From positions 186,001 through 250,000 of the forward strand of contig NAUB01000021.1 of NCBI GenBank assembly GCA_003676145.1: 64,000 nt of DNA, in the 5' to 3' direction. Below, piece after piece: positions 27,268 to 36,217 of the stretch. The position numbers were made by a program, and so were the translations under genes. The notes under the pieces were generated by a model, which was given only the letters and a program-made list of their open reading frames with translations, did not search any database and had not been told where the DNA came from. The stretch comes from a gamma proteobacterium symbiont of Stewartia floridana. Lineage in GTDB: Bacteria > Pseudomonadota > Gammaproteobacteria > Chromatiales > Chromatiaceae. Numbering within the stretch: position 1 is the stretch's first letter; every line of letters begins with the position of its first letter.

Positions 27268-27720
27268 TTATTGATCAAAATGGTTTGTGATCAACGACTT
27301 TGAGCGGCTGCCGGCACTGAGTATTCTGGGCCAGCGCTGATACTCTGAGTCTTCCAGTTCCGGCGTTATGGTGACGACATAGACGCGCCGTTCATGCTGC
27401 CAATGAGCGATTAACCCCTGAATCCACTTACCGGAGGTGACATCGAACCAGCGTCGCGCCCCTTCAAAATCGATCTCCATGAACTGACGGATCTCGAGTT
27501 TCACAGGGAGTGGACGCCAGCGGTCCCAATGTCCACCATAGATGGCATCAAGTCTGGCCCATCCGCCCAACGGCAGCTTGCCGGCTTGTTGTTTTCTTCT
27601 GCCCCAGGGCAGGAGTGCGATATCACCCTGTTTTTTTCGCACCGGCAGGCAGGCGCGGGAATCGGCAAACGCCGTACGAAACTCTTGATTGTTAAAAGTG
27701 TAGTAGACAGCGGTACACAT
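27268..27720 (-). CDS. Short divergent SRAP-like (YedK/HMCES-type) protein
   Basis: A 150-residue protein whose second residue is cysteine (MCTAVYY). SRAP proteins use Cys2, exposed after Met removal, to bond to abasic sites in single-stranded DNA. Other similarities are IALLPWGRR...GGWARLDAI, which resembles the SRAP phrase (LRWGLIPxWA...NARxE), and VYVVTITPE followed by RWPRIL. It is shorter than usual SRAP proteins (about 220 residues) and the Asn/Glu/His catalytic set is not obvious, so the assignment is tentative. Placement 22 bp after the polymerase gene, in an operon started by a LexA-like repressor, fits an SOS function. Confidence 0.6.
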   Translation of the reverse strand: MCTAVYYTFNNQEFRTAFADSRACLPVRKKQGDIALLPWGRRKQQAGKLPLGGWARLDAIYGGHWDRWRPLPVKLEIRQFMEIDFEGARRWFDVTSGKWIQGLIAHWQHERRVYVVTITPELEDSEYQRWPRILSAGSRSKSLITNHFDQ

Positions 27721-27742
27721 CTTGTCAGATCAGGATTAGGGT

Positions 27743-29011
27743 TCAGGATTCAGAGTGATTCATCAGAATCGTCTCTCTGTGGCCAAAGGGCTTCCAGGCA
27801 GGCGCGATCACATTAGGCATTTTGGAGCGGCCGAGCAGACGGGTGGGGGCGAGGGTAAACTCTCCATAGCGCTGGTTGACCTCATCCATCGCCTGGTCGA
27901 GACGCTCCCGCTGCTGTTGTGCAGGTTTCAGGAGATCTCTCTGGTAACCGGTCGGTTTGGGGTCCAGGGCGGTGACCTGCACCTGAAAACAGCCTTCACC
28001 TGCCCAATGGTTGTTCAGCAGGTCCTCACACATGGCGAGAATATCCGGGCCGTGGTCGGTGGGTGGGTCACAATGGTACTTGCGGCTCAGGAAACCGCCC
28101 TCAAGCCGCAGGCCGATATAGAAGTGGCTGGCGCGAAACTGATGCAGTCGCAGCCGTGCCGCCACCTTTTCCGTCATGTGTAACAGAAAGGTGTCGATAA
28201 TCTCCCGGTCTCTGGTATTGGGGGGCATCACTTTGCCGTGGCCAATGGATTTGGGCGCATCCACATCGGTTTGCACCGGTTCGGGGTCGAGCCCCTGGGC
28301 CATCAGCCAGATGCGTCGCCCCGGGTTGCCGAAGCGGCGTCCGATTTCGCCGATCGGCAGGCGCTGCATGTCACCGCAGGTGTAGACACCCCGTTCAGCC
28401 AGATAGCGACCGATTCCCCGGGCGATACCGCACAGTTCGGTGACCGGTATCTCAGCCAGTGTGGTGCGGGCCTGGCTGGGTGGGATCAGGGTCAGCCCGT
28501 TGGGCTTCTGCCGCTTTGCAGCGTATTTGGCAGTGGTTTTATCGCCACTCACGCCGACTGAACAGACCATGCCCCCGGATGCTTCGGATACGGCCCGTTT
28601 GACCTGGTGAGCGATTTGCTGGGGGGTGCCGAGCAGGCGTTGGCAGTGGGTGACGTCGAGAAAAGCCTCATCCACCGAAAAGATCTCCAGGTCGGGGGTG
28701 ATCTCGGCCAGTGCTTTCATGATGCGTGATGAGATCTCTGCATAGCGTTGCGGATTGGCGGGAACCTGCCTGAATCCGGGGCAGAGGCGTTGCGCCTCTT
28801 TCAAGCGCATACCAGTACGTACTCCAAAGGTTCTGGCCTCATAGGAGCTGGTGATAATGCAGGTTCCTTGAGCACCATTGGTGATGCCGATCGGAACCCC
28901 CTGCAACTCGGGATGGTCGATCTGTTCCACGCTGCAGAAGAAGGCGTTCATGTCCACCAGAAGAATCGCGCGGGACCAGCAGGTGTCTGGGCGTGTGTCG
29001 TCAAGTTGCAT
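27743..29011 (-). CDS. Y-family translesion DNA polymerase (DinB/UmuC-like)
   Basis: A 422-residue Y-family polymerase for synthesis past damaged DNA. Palm motifs are present: LLVDMNAFFCSVEQ with Asp20, YEARTFGVRTGM, and the catalytic IFSVDEAFLDVT (Asp114, Glu115). CSVGVSGDKTTAKYAAKRQKPNG is the thumb-proximal Y-family signature, followed by helix-hairpin-helix ELCGIARGIGRYLAERGV and a little-finger domain. There is no obvious beta-clamp motif at the C-terminus. It follows the LexA-like gene by 37 bp and precedes the SRAP-like gene by 22 bp, forming an SOS-type operon. Whether it is a DinB or UmuC orthologue cannot be decided by eye. Confidence 0.9.
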   Translation of the reverse strand: MQLDDTRPDTCWSRAILLVDMNAFFCSVEQIDHPELQGVPIGITNGAQGTCIITSSYEARTFGVRTGMRLKEAQRLCPGFRQVPANPQRYAEISSRIMKALAEITPDLEIFSVDEAFLDVTHCQRLLGTPQQIAHQVKRAVSEASGGMVCSVGVSGDKTTAKYAAKRQKPNGLTLIPPSQARTTLAEIPVTELCGIARGIGRYLAERGVYTCGDMQRLPIGEIGRRFGNPGRRIWLMAQGLDPEPVQTDVDAPKSIGHGKVMPPNTRDREIIDTFLLHMTEKVAARLRLHQFRASHFYIGLRLEGGFLSRKYHCDPPTDHGPDILAMCEDLLNNHWAGEGCFQVQVTALDPKPTGYQRDLLKPAQQQRERLDQAMDEVNQRYGEFTLAPTRLLGRSKMPNVIAPAWKPFGHRETILMNHSES

Positions 29012-29048
29012 GGGATTCGTGTTAACGGGTGCTGGTCCGAAGGGCGGG

Positions 29049-29648
29049 TTAGTGGTACTGGCGGAGTTGGCAGACCAGTACCCCTTGAATCCTTACCCGC
29101 TCTGCGGCGTAGATCATGGGGTCAATCTCAGAATTCTCGGCAATCAGCTTGATACGACCGCTTTTGAGTCGTTTGAGTCGCTTCAACGTGGCCTCCTGGT
29201 CATCGATCAATGCGACGACAATGGCATTGTCGGGGGCGGTGTCACAGCGTTCGATAATCACCAGGTCGCCATCCAGGATGCCGATATCGATCATCGAGTC
29301 GCCTTTGACCTGGAGGGCGTAGCGGTTGGCGCCGGCCAGGTATTCGGCCAGATCGAGACGCTCCTGCCCGACGATGGCTTCGATCGGTTGACCGGCGGCA
29401 ATGCTGCCCAGCAGGGGCAGGCTGTATTTGGACTGTTCCTCGTCGTCCACCAGTTCGATACCCCGCTTGCGACCTGGAATCAGGCGGATGCACCCAGCTT
29501 CGGCCAGCGCCTGTACATGGCGGTGAGCGGTGCCTTTGGAAGTAATGCCGATGCCCTCGGCGATTTCAATCAGTGATGGGGCATATCCGCGCCGTTTCAG
29601 GTAGCGGCGGATGAAAGCCAGAGTTTTATGTTGTGTGGCTGTGAGCAT
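29049..29648 (-). CDS. lexA: LexA-type SOS repressor
   Basis: A 199-residue repressor with an N-terminal winged helix (MLTATQHKTLAFIRRYLKRR, YAPSLIEIAEGIGITSKGTAHRH) and a C-terminal S24 autoprotease: cleavage site Ala85-Gly86 (SIAAGQPIE), catalytic Ser118 in KGDSMID and Lys156 in ATLKRL. The recognition helix (SKGTAHRHVQAL) differs from the E. coli LexA one, so a different operator is expected. Two GTTC-N7-GTTC type sites lie just upstream (29654-29706). It heads the operon with the polymerase and SRAP-like genes. It may be the cell's only LexA or a second, dedicated copy. Confidence 0.92.
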   Translation of the reverse strand: MLTATQHKTLAFIRRYLKRRGYAPSLIEIAEGIGITSKGTAHRHVQALAEAGCIRLIPGRKRGIELVDDEEQSKYSLPLLGSIAAGQPIEAIVGQERLDLAEYLAGANRYALQVKGDSMIDIGILDGDLVIIERCDTAPDNAIVVALIDDQEATLKRLKRLKSGRIKLIAENSEIDPMIYAAERVRIQGVLVCQLRQYH

Positions 29649-29653
29649 ATGCT

Positions 29654-29706
29654 GTTCTCTAAAAGTTCCAATCTGCTGTGTTCGAAGTATAGAACATTAT
29701 GAGAAC
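29654..29706. promoter_or_regulatory. Two GTTC-N7-GTTC boxes in opposite orientation (candidate LexA operators)
   Basis: GTTC at 29654-29657 and 29665-29668 are spaced by 7 nt. GAAC at 29692-29695 and 29703-29706, also with 7 nt between, is the same box on the other strand. A further GTTC at 29680 forms GTTC-N8-GAAC with the GAAC at 29692. The region lies 6-58 bp upstream of the LexA-like start and includes a TATACT -10-like sequence. GTTC-N7-GTTC is the LexA box known from alphaproteobacteria. Confidence 0.65.
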
Positions 29707-29956
29707 AAAAGGTATCTCCAGATGTTGCTCTGTTGTTGTCCGATTGATGACGGAATCAGTGTGGCGCCAGGCCATGGGTGGGCAGGTGTGTCTGCAGACC
29801 GGCAAGCGGGATCAGAGTCTGGAATTGGCCTGCTTTGCAAGCCTCTGATATCGCCTGTTAATGTCGGGAGGGAGAGCAAGCATGAACTATCCCTGTTATT
29901 CGGTCGAGAAATTTTCTATAATTCCATGATAATTAAAAGATAATTAGGGAGGGACT
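29707..29956. other. Divergent intergenic region
   Basis: It lies between the LexA-like gene and the membrane-protein gene at 29957. I see nothing beyond the LexA-type boxes at its left edge and the ribosome-binding site at its right. Confidence 0.4.
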
Positions 29957-30310
29957 ATGCCTAACCGAGTTTTGCAGCGTCTGTCTTTGGTGCTCGCGAT
30001 CGTAATGTTGACACTGTGGGGAGTGATTCTGATTGTGGATCCCTATCTGATTGTCGGCTTTTTCAGCAACGAGCCGGTGAATCAGGCGTTTGCAGGGATG
30101 ATGGGGGCCGCCTTGTTGGGGTTGGCATTTATCTCCCTGGCCGGGGTGACCCAGTGGATGCAGACGCCGAGGGCCTTAGGTATCGCAATGGGGATTCTGG
30201 TGGTGGAGACGGCCTATTTGATGCTGGGCAGTGGCGTTATGCTGGTGACCCTGCCCACAACGATCAGCCTGGTTACCGCAGCGGCGATCGCCTTCTTTTT
30301 GCTGGTTTGA
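29957..30310 (+). CDS. Four-segment membrane protein of unknown function
   Basis: A 117-residue protein with a strong ribosome-binding site (AGGGAGGG just before the ATG). Four hydrophobic segments are visible: LSLVLAIVMLTLWGVILIV, AGMMGAALLGLAFISLAGV, ALGIAMGILVVETAYLML and LVTAAAIAFFLLV. The layout resembles small DUF4345/DoxX-like inner-membrane proteins, but I do not recognise a specific family. It is divergent from the SOS cassette and stands alone. Confidence 0.75.
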   Translation: MPNRVLQRLSLVLAIVMLTLWGVILIVDPYLIVGFFSNEPVNQAFAGMMGAALLGLAFISLAGVTQWMQTPRALGIAMGILVVETAYLMLGSGVMLVTLPTTISLVTAAAIAFFLLV

Positions 30311-30662
30311 TTGGTTCTGCTAATCTTCAAATTGTTTGATATAGTTGACTCCTATTGATGACCGGGGCCTGATTATGGTGCCGATTTGTAGGAATGGGCT
30401 TCGTACTGTGGCCTGTTTCACGTTTCTAATATTATAAATTTACATATTTTTGGTATATAATTCCCAATATTAACCCTGCTGTCCAGCTGGCTTGCTATGC
30501 TACTACGTGGTATTTCACATTAGGTATGCCATAGATTTGTCGTGTAATCGGAGGGACGGCACAAATTCAATACCGGGTGTAGGGCACTCAAGTCTTGTTT
30601 GGGTTGAGTCCAGGAAGGAGCCTCTCTGCTCGGTCAGTGACATATTGTTGCGCGGGGGACGT
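30311..30662. other. Leader region of the second two-component system
   Basis: AT-rich; it contains TATATAAT near 30455, which could be a -10 box, but has no clear -35. The longer frame of the regulator extends into it from 30492 but does not look coding. Confidence 0.4.
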
Positions 30663-31352
30663 ATGTCAGTCGATATGAACCTGTTATTGGTAGAAGACGA
30701 TGAGATGCTTGGGGATGGCATCAAAACGGTGATGGAGCGCCGTGGTATGAGCATCGATTGGGTTCGCGATGGGTTGTCTGCGATGAAATCGGTTAAAAGT
30801 GTTCATTATGATGTTCTGCTACTCGATCTGAACATTCCCTGGCTATCTGGACTGGAAGTGCTGGCCAGACTGCGATCTGAAGGTAATCAGATTCCGGTGC
30901 TTGTATTGACCGCTCGTTCTGAGGTGGTCGATCGGGTAAAGGCTCTGGATGGTGGGGCTGACGATTATGTAGTCAAGCCTTTCGATATCGATGAACTATG
31001 CGCCCGGATTCGTGCACTTCATCGACGTCATAGTGGCCAGGAACCGGAAATGCTTCGGCATGGTGATCTGGTATTGGATCCTTCTGCGCATACTGTCACC
31101 ATTCAAAACAGCGCAATATCACTTTCCGCAAAAGAGTTCGATATCCTGCATAGCTTGATGGAGAACATGGGCAGAGTCATGTCACGCCGCAAGCTGAGTG
31201 AAAAGGTCTACTGCCTGGAAGATGATGTGGAGAGCAATGCCATCGAGGTGCATATCCATCATCTGCGGAAAAAACTCGGCGATCATCCGATTCGGACTGT
31301 GAGAGGCGTCGGCTATGTGATTGAGAAACCTGGTCTGCTCGCGAAGCGATAA
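30663..31352 (+). CDS. OmpR/PhoB-family response regulator
   Basis: A 229-residue regulator from the ATG at 30663, which has GGGGGA 4 nt upstream; an in-frame start at 30492 adds 57 non-homologous residues and is rejected. Receiver domain: LLLVEDDEM, phospho-acceptor Asp55 in VLLLDLNIPWLSG, VLTARSEV and VVKPFDIDEL. The winged helix has LSAKEFDILHSLMENMGRVMSRRKLSEKVY and EVHIHHLRKKLGDHPIRTVRGVGYVI. QseB/PmrA-like spacing. Its kinase lies 387 bp downstream, and the multihaem cytochrome follows; that it controls the cytochrome is a guess. Confidence 0.92.
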   Translation: MSVDMNLLLVEDDEMLGDGIKTVMERRGMSIDWVRDGLSAMKSVKSVHYDVLLLDLNIPWLSGLEVLARLRSEGNQIPVLVLTARSEVVDRVKALDGGADDYVVKPFDIDELCARIRALHRRHSGQEPEMLRHGDLVLDPSAHTVTIQNSAISLSAKEFDILHSLMENMGRVMSRRKLSEKVYCLEDDVESNAIEVHIHHLRKKLGDHPIRTVRGVGYVIEKPGLLAKR

Positions 31353-31739
31353 ATAACAAACAATAGCAACAATACTACGTAAGAATAATTCGCAAGCGAA
31401 TTGAACTCATTACTGATAACAAAAACCCCAAATAGGATTGTTTTATCGATGGAGTGGTTTGAGCAGACCACTATGCTATCGATTGATGTTGTCCCTCACA
31501 CCTGAATCTGAGGCGACGTTGGCTGATTATCTTGCAGATTACAATAAAGAAACGGGATACAGCATCGGTGTTCCACCAGCGAATAACAGGGATGCGAGTT
31601 AGAGTTTCTAATTCGATGTTCAATTCGCCAAAGGACCTATTGTGGATCAACCATGCCTGAATCAAGGTACTCTCAGCATCTTATGGATGACTGATCGAGG
31701 TATCGGGATAAAAACTGTTGAACCGGGGGAGATGACATA
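31353..31739. other. Unusually long gap between regulator and kinase genes
   Basis: 387 bp with no convincing gene. It includes the palindrome ATTCGCAAGCGAAT at about 31408. Regulator-kinase pairs normally abut, so the gap may hold a decayed gene or a regulatory RNA. Confidence 0.4.
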
Positions 31740-33089
31740 ATGATCCGCTCAATTCGCTTGCGATTGTTGGTGATGATTTCCCTCTCCATTTTGCTGTTAT
31801 GGGGTGCTACCTTTGGCTTCACCTGGTGGCGAACCAGCCGAGATATCAATCTGGTCTATGATGCGGAACTGAAGTTGGTGGCAGAGCTGTTGGCTGTTGC
31901 TACGGAGCATGAGCTGGAAGAGCTCGATCTTGAGGATTATCAGATCAATTTGAGTGAGTCGGGATACGACTTTCCCTTGTTGCTTCAGGTATGGTCCGAC
32001 GACAATAAACTGGTAATTCAAGGGCCTGGGACACCAGATAATGTGCTTACTTCATCTGTTCTAGATGGCTATTCAGATAGTGAATTCGATGGTGAGGGTT
32101 GGCGGGTCTACACCCTTAATATTCCAGAATACAACTATCGGATTCATGTTGCCCGAGGTCATGCTGTCAGTGAAGCACTGGTCAGTTCATTCGTTCAGGA
32201 TGTGGTGAAACCGCTGCTGATCGTACTCCCTCTTTCAGGCATGCTCTGGTTCATCATTCAGCAGGGATTCAGACCGTTACGCTCGGTATCGAGATTGATT
32301 GGTGAACGGGATTATGACTATCTTCATCCGGTAACGGCGGAGCATATTCCGGAAGAGGTGGCAGATCTTGTCGATGAGCTGAATGCACTGTTGACAAGGC
32401 TTAAGGTTTCGATTGAGCGGAATAATCGTTTTACCGCTGATGTAGCACATGAACTGCGTACCCCGATTGCCGGTATGCTGGTACAGATGCAATCGAGTGT
32501 TACCGGGCGCACTGATGAAGAGCGAGAAAAGGGATTGGCTCAAATAAACAAAGGATTGAATCATCTTAATCATGTCGTCAATCAACTATTGATACTCGCA
32601 TCGATAGAACCGGAAAAAATAAGAATGCAGTTTGAAGTATTCGATCTGGTCTCTGTAGCAGAAGAGGTGATGTCCGATATCTCACCAATGGCACTCACCA
32701 AACAGGTAGAAATGGAGCTGATTGCCGATGATCGGATAGAGTTGAATGGCAACCGGGAAATGCTCGCTATTATGCTGAGTAACCTGGTGACCAATGCGAT
32801 GAAATTTACACCCGGTGGAAACAAGATTTCCGTTTTCATAAAGAATCACTATAAGGGTGTTGAACTTGCTGTAGAGGACTCTGGTCCGGGCATTCCGGAT
32901 GATAAGAAAAAATGGGTATTTGAACGCTTGAACCGACTCCCTGGAGAGACAGAATCAGGGAGTGGTTTGGGCTTATCGATTGTTAAGGAAATTTGCGAAT
33001 TGCATCAGGGAATTATCACCTTGCAGGACCGTAAAGATGAACACGGATTAATTGTGAACCTGTTCCTTCCCCACTTAAGACAATCTTAA
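31740..33089 (+). CDS. Sensor histidine kinase
   Basis: A 449-residue kinase starting at ATG 31740 behind GGGGGAGATGACATA. A transmembrane segment (about 8-28), a periplasmic domain of about 120 residues and a second segment (about 157-175) are followed by a HAMP-like linker, HisKA with FTADVAHELRTPIAG (His237), and HATPase_c with NLVTNAMKFTPGG, VEDSGPGIPD and GSGLGLSIVKEI. The HRPL/R-D-Y-DYLHPV region after TM2 is typical of QseC/PmrB-type kinases. Partner of the regulator at 30663. Confidence 0.92.
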   Translation: MIRSIRLRLLVMISLSILLLWGATFGFTWWRTSRDINLVYDAELKLVAELLAVATEHELEELDLEDYQINLSESGYDFPLLLQVWSDDNKLVIQGPGTPDNVLTSSVLDGYSDSEFDGEGWRVYTLNIPEYNYRIHVARGHAVSEALVSSFVQDVVKPLLIVLPLSGMLWFIIQQGFRPLRSVSRLIGERDYDYLHPVTAEHIPEEVADLVDELNALLTRLKVSIERNNRFTADVAHELRTPIAGMLVQMQSSVTGRTDEEREKGLAQINKGLNHLNHVVNQLLILASIEPEKIRMQFEVFDLVSVAEEVMSDISPMALTKQVEMELIADDRIELNGNREMLAIMLSNLVTNAMKFTPGGNKISVFIKNHYKGVELAVEDSGPGIPDDKKKWVFERLNRLPGETESGSGLGLSIVKEICELHQGIITLQDRKDEHGLIVNLFLPHLRQS

Positions 33090-33223
33090 GTATAGACTGC
33101 TAATTTTTGCTTTAGTTGTTTCACCACGCACGTCGTGCATGGAGCCTACATCTGGCTTTTCAGATGTATTGCATATAGGCGTAAAACCTGTGTAAACAAA
33201 CGACTACAAAGGTTATCAAGTCT

Positions 33224-36109
33224 ATGAACAGAGCAAAGAAATGGATGAGGGCGATCTTCTATACCTTCTTGCCTGTAGGGTTTCTGGCGCTGACTTCCAA
33301 TACGCTCATTGCAAGCGAAAGCAAAAGTAAAAGTGAAAGTGAGGATGAATATTTCACCATAAAGAAAGCGATTTGGAAGTATGAAGAGAACCGGCTGATT
33401 GTAAAAGGCAAAGGTGGAGAAGATCTCGAAGTTGTTCTGATGAATTCAGCAACCGAGGATGTTATAGAGAGTGTTGTTTCCAAGGATGATGACTGGCGTT
33501 TCAAGATAAAGATAAAAGATGACGCAGAAGTCCCTTGTAAAGTCAGTGCAAAACGCAGTGCTGACGGAGCCATGGATGAGATGCGAGTCAAGGATGCACC
33601 GGACAATTGTAAAGGTGATATGGGAGGTGGCGATGGCAACATGCCACCGATAGCGAATGCCAATGGGCCCTATTCAGGTAGCCCGGATGAGGCGGTTGAC
33701 TTTTCCAGTGAAGGTTCCAGTGATCCGGAAATGGGTGAGCTGGTTTATGTGTGGGATTTTGGTGACGGTAACACCAGTAATGAAGCCAACCCATCCCATG
33801 TTTACAGTGAAACCGGTATCTATCAGGTGATGCTTACCGTGAAGGATAGCGAGGGTGCCGCGACCGAAGTAATCACCGTTGCATCGATTCAGGAAGGTGG
33901 TCAGCCAACGGCCGTATCGATCAATTCAACCAGCCAGAACGGTATACCGGGTGAGCCGGTTCCAGAGCAGCCGCTAATCAATACCAGCGATTATCGTGTT
34001 TTTGCAGTCAATGACCTGGGCATGCATTGCGGTGATTTCGATACCCGTATTTCAAGCATCCTGCCACCGTTCAATGTGCTCCACGCGACAGTGATCAGGC
34101 GCGGTCTCGAACCGGAGATCCTGGGGCCGAATGATGTGGAAGTCTACTATTCTGCGGCTTCAAATCCACAGGACCCGATCATTACGACTGGCCTGAATTC
34201 AGCCCAATCCGGCCCAGTCTATTCGAGCAGGAATGCAACCACCGGTGAGGTCTTCAAGACCAACTTCTGGGATGTGGCCCGGGATGCCTATGATCCTTTC
34301 TATCCACCCGGTATTCTTCCAGCTTTCTATCCAGCCGGACCGGTGGAGGGCATTCTCGACCTGGGTCTGCCCATGCCAAATGTAGAGCAACTCTATCTGG
34401 GGGATTTTGCTCTCTCTGCTGAGCAGCAGGCAATGCCAGGCCGTCATGGGCCTTATGTGGAAAATGCGCTTGAGAAGTTCGAGGCATTTGTCACGGATCA
34501 GCCCTTCTTCATCGATATGTTTCCTGCCCTGGGACTGAATAGGAACTTCCAGTTCGGTTATGTTGTAGAGGACGTGAATTGGTTTGAAGCACCAGGTATT
34601 CCCATCAGTGCATTTGATGATTTCGGCCTGGAAAATCCATGGCCGCTCTATCGCGTCCAGGCCAAGCAGGGTGAGACTGTTCTGGCCTCAGTGGATACCG
34701 TGGTGCCAATCTCCGGCGAAGCCAATTGTGGCGCCTGTCACGGGGCGGATGTGGATGGTGGTAACGGTCTTGCAACGGCCGCTTTAACCGAGGTTGCCTC
34801 ATCACTGGATGATCCAATGTATGAGATGGTGCCGGATGAAGTCAGTAAGGAGTATGCGACAGATCTGAATCTGGTCCGTCTGCATGATCAGAAGCACGGC
34901 ACCGATCTGGAAAATCAGACGCCAGTGGTCTGTCAGCAGTGTCACTACACACCGGCACTCGATCTGGCGCAACTGGGTCCATTGGGACCGGAGTTCGATC
35001 CCTATGGTGGATTTGCGAATGGTCGCAATCAGATCTCAGTGAAGAGTATGTCGAATGTGATGCACAGTCACCACGGCAGTCTCACTGATGAGAGTGGTGC
35101 GTTGATCTTTCCTGACATGCCGGATGCGATCAAGGATGAGTTTGGTGTTGTCGCCAATCATCAGGAGCGTCGAGAGGTACTGCAGGAGACCTGTTACCAG
35201 TGTCATCCCGGAAGACGTACCGATTGTCTACGCGGCGCCATGTCGAATGGCGGTATGCTCTGTCAGGACTGTCATGGCGATATGATGCAGGTGGGTAGGG
35301 ACTTTACCGATAAGGTGACTCCGGATAATCCAGGAGACTTCGTTCTTGGCGGTAACTTCTATGATACGACTGCCGATCCGCAACAACCCCGGGTGCCCTG
35401 GGCCAATGAGCCAGGTTGTGGTTCCTGCCATACCGGTGATGCGATGGATAATATGGCGGGTGTGCCTGGTACGGTGGTGAATCCTGCCGATACTGACAGC
35501 AATCCGGACAACATCAGGCTATTCAAAGCCTATCTCTCGGATGACAGTAAGGCCACTCCGATCGTACCGAGCAATAAGCGTTTTGCTGAAAATACCATCG
35601 AAGCGGATAACCCGGCGGTGACCGGACCCGATGATCCACGCATCGGCAATCCCATGCTCTATCGTGTCAGCGTGGGGCATGAAGGAGTCTTCTGTGAAGC
35701 CTGTCATGGCGCAACACACGGTATCTGGCCAAACAAACATGATGATGCCAACGACAACGTGGCGGCCAATCAACTGCAGGGCCATAAAGGCACCATCATT
35801 GAGTGCGGTACCTGTCACGAAGGTGATTTAGGAAATACCCTTGGCGGTCCCCACGGTATGCATCCTGTCGGCAATACCCGGTTCGCCGATGGTGGTCACG
35901 GTGATATGGCAGAGCGTAACCCGGATGAGTGTAAAGCATGCCATGGACCAGATGGATTGGGTACGGTGCTCTCACGCATGGCAGTAACCCGGGATCTTGA
36001 ATGCGATTCCAGCACGGCATTCTGTCCGGATGGAAACAGTGCCACCTTTGAAAAAGGTTATATGGTTGGCTGCGTGGAGTGCCACGAGAACGAAATAAAC
36101 CACGATTGA
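33224..36109 (+). CDS. Nine-haem c-type cytochrome with PKD domain
   Basis: A 961-residue exported protein with a signal peptide (residues 1-30). A Ser/Lys/Glu-rich beta region follows, then a PKD domain (about 145-225: ANANGPYSGSPDEAVDFSSE, YVWDFGDGNTS, HVYSETGIYQVMLTV), and a conserved block with FAVNDLGMHCGDFDTR (about 262). The second half has nine CxxCH haem sites: CGACH, CQQCH, CYQCH, CQDCH, CGSCH, CEACH, CGTCH, CKACH and CVECH between about residues 502 and 955. No transmembrane segment, so it is periplasmic or surface-exposed. PKD suggests docking to protein or polysaccharide. Electron partner unknown; a strong terminator follows. Confidence 0.92.
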   Translation: MNRAKKWMRAIFYTFLPVGFLALTSNTLIASESKSKSESEDEYFTIKKAIWKYEENRLIVKGKGGEDLEVVLMNSATEDVIESVVSKDDDWRFKIKIKDDAEVPCKVSAKRSADGAMDEMRVKDAPDNCKGDMGGGDGNMPPIANANGPYSGSPDEAVDFSSEGSSDPEMGELVYVWDFGDGNTSNEANPSHVYSETGIYQVMLTVKDSEGAATEVITVASIQEGGQPTAVSINSTSQNGIPGEPVPEQPLINTSDYRVFAVNDLGMHCGDFDTRISSILPPFNVLHATVIRRGLEPEILGPNDVEVYYSAASNPQDPIITTGLNSAQSGPVYSSRNATTGEVFKTNFWDVARDAYDPFYPPGILPAFYPAGPVEGILDLGLPMPNVEQLYLGDFALSAEQQAMPGRHGPYVENALEKFEAFVTDQPFFIDMFPALGLNRNFQFGYVVEDVNWFEAPGIPISAFDDFGLENPWPLYRVQAKQGETVLASVDTVVPISGEANCGACHGADVDGGNGLATAALTEVASSLDDPMYEMVPDEVSKEYATDLNLVRLHDQKHGTDLENQTPVVCQQCHYTPALDLAQLGPLGPEFDPYGGFANGRNQISVKSMSNVMHSHHGSLTDESGALIFPDMPDAIKDEFGVVANHQERREVLQETCYQCHPGRRTDCLRGAMSNGGMLCQDCHGDMMQVGRDFTDKVTPDNPGDFVLGGNFYDTTADPQQPRVPWANEPGCGSCHTGDAMDNMAGVPGTVVNPADTDSNPDNIRLFKAYLSDDSKATPIVPSNKRFAENTIEADNPAVTGPDDPRIGNPMLYRVSVGHEGVFCEACHGATHGIWPNKHDDANDNVAANQLQGHKGTIIECGTCHEGDLGNTLGGPHGMHPVGNTRFADGGHGDMAERNPDECKACHGPDGLGTVLSRMAVTRDLECDSSTAFCPDGNSATFEKGYMVGCVECHENEINHD

Positions 36110-36130
36110 GTATCAGGTAGTTTTACCCTT

Positions 36131-36163
36131 ACCCGCGTGTTTCCCCTCACGCGGGTTTTTTTT
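36131..36163 (+). terminator. Rho-independent terminator of the multihaem cytochrome gene
   Basis: A perfect 9-bp stem (ACCCGCGTG 36131-36139, CACGCGGGT 36148-36156) with an 8-nt loop and eight T, 22 bp after the cytochrome stop. The best terminator in the window. Confidence 0.93.
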
Positions 36164-36217
36164 GTCTGGCGAATCTTCAACAATCGAGCGCATCAGCCAG
36201 TTCAATGGTCCGATGGA

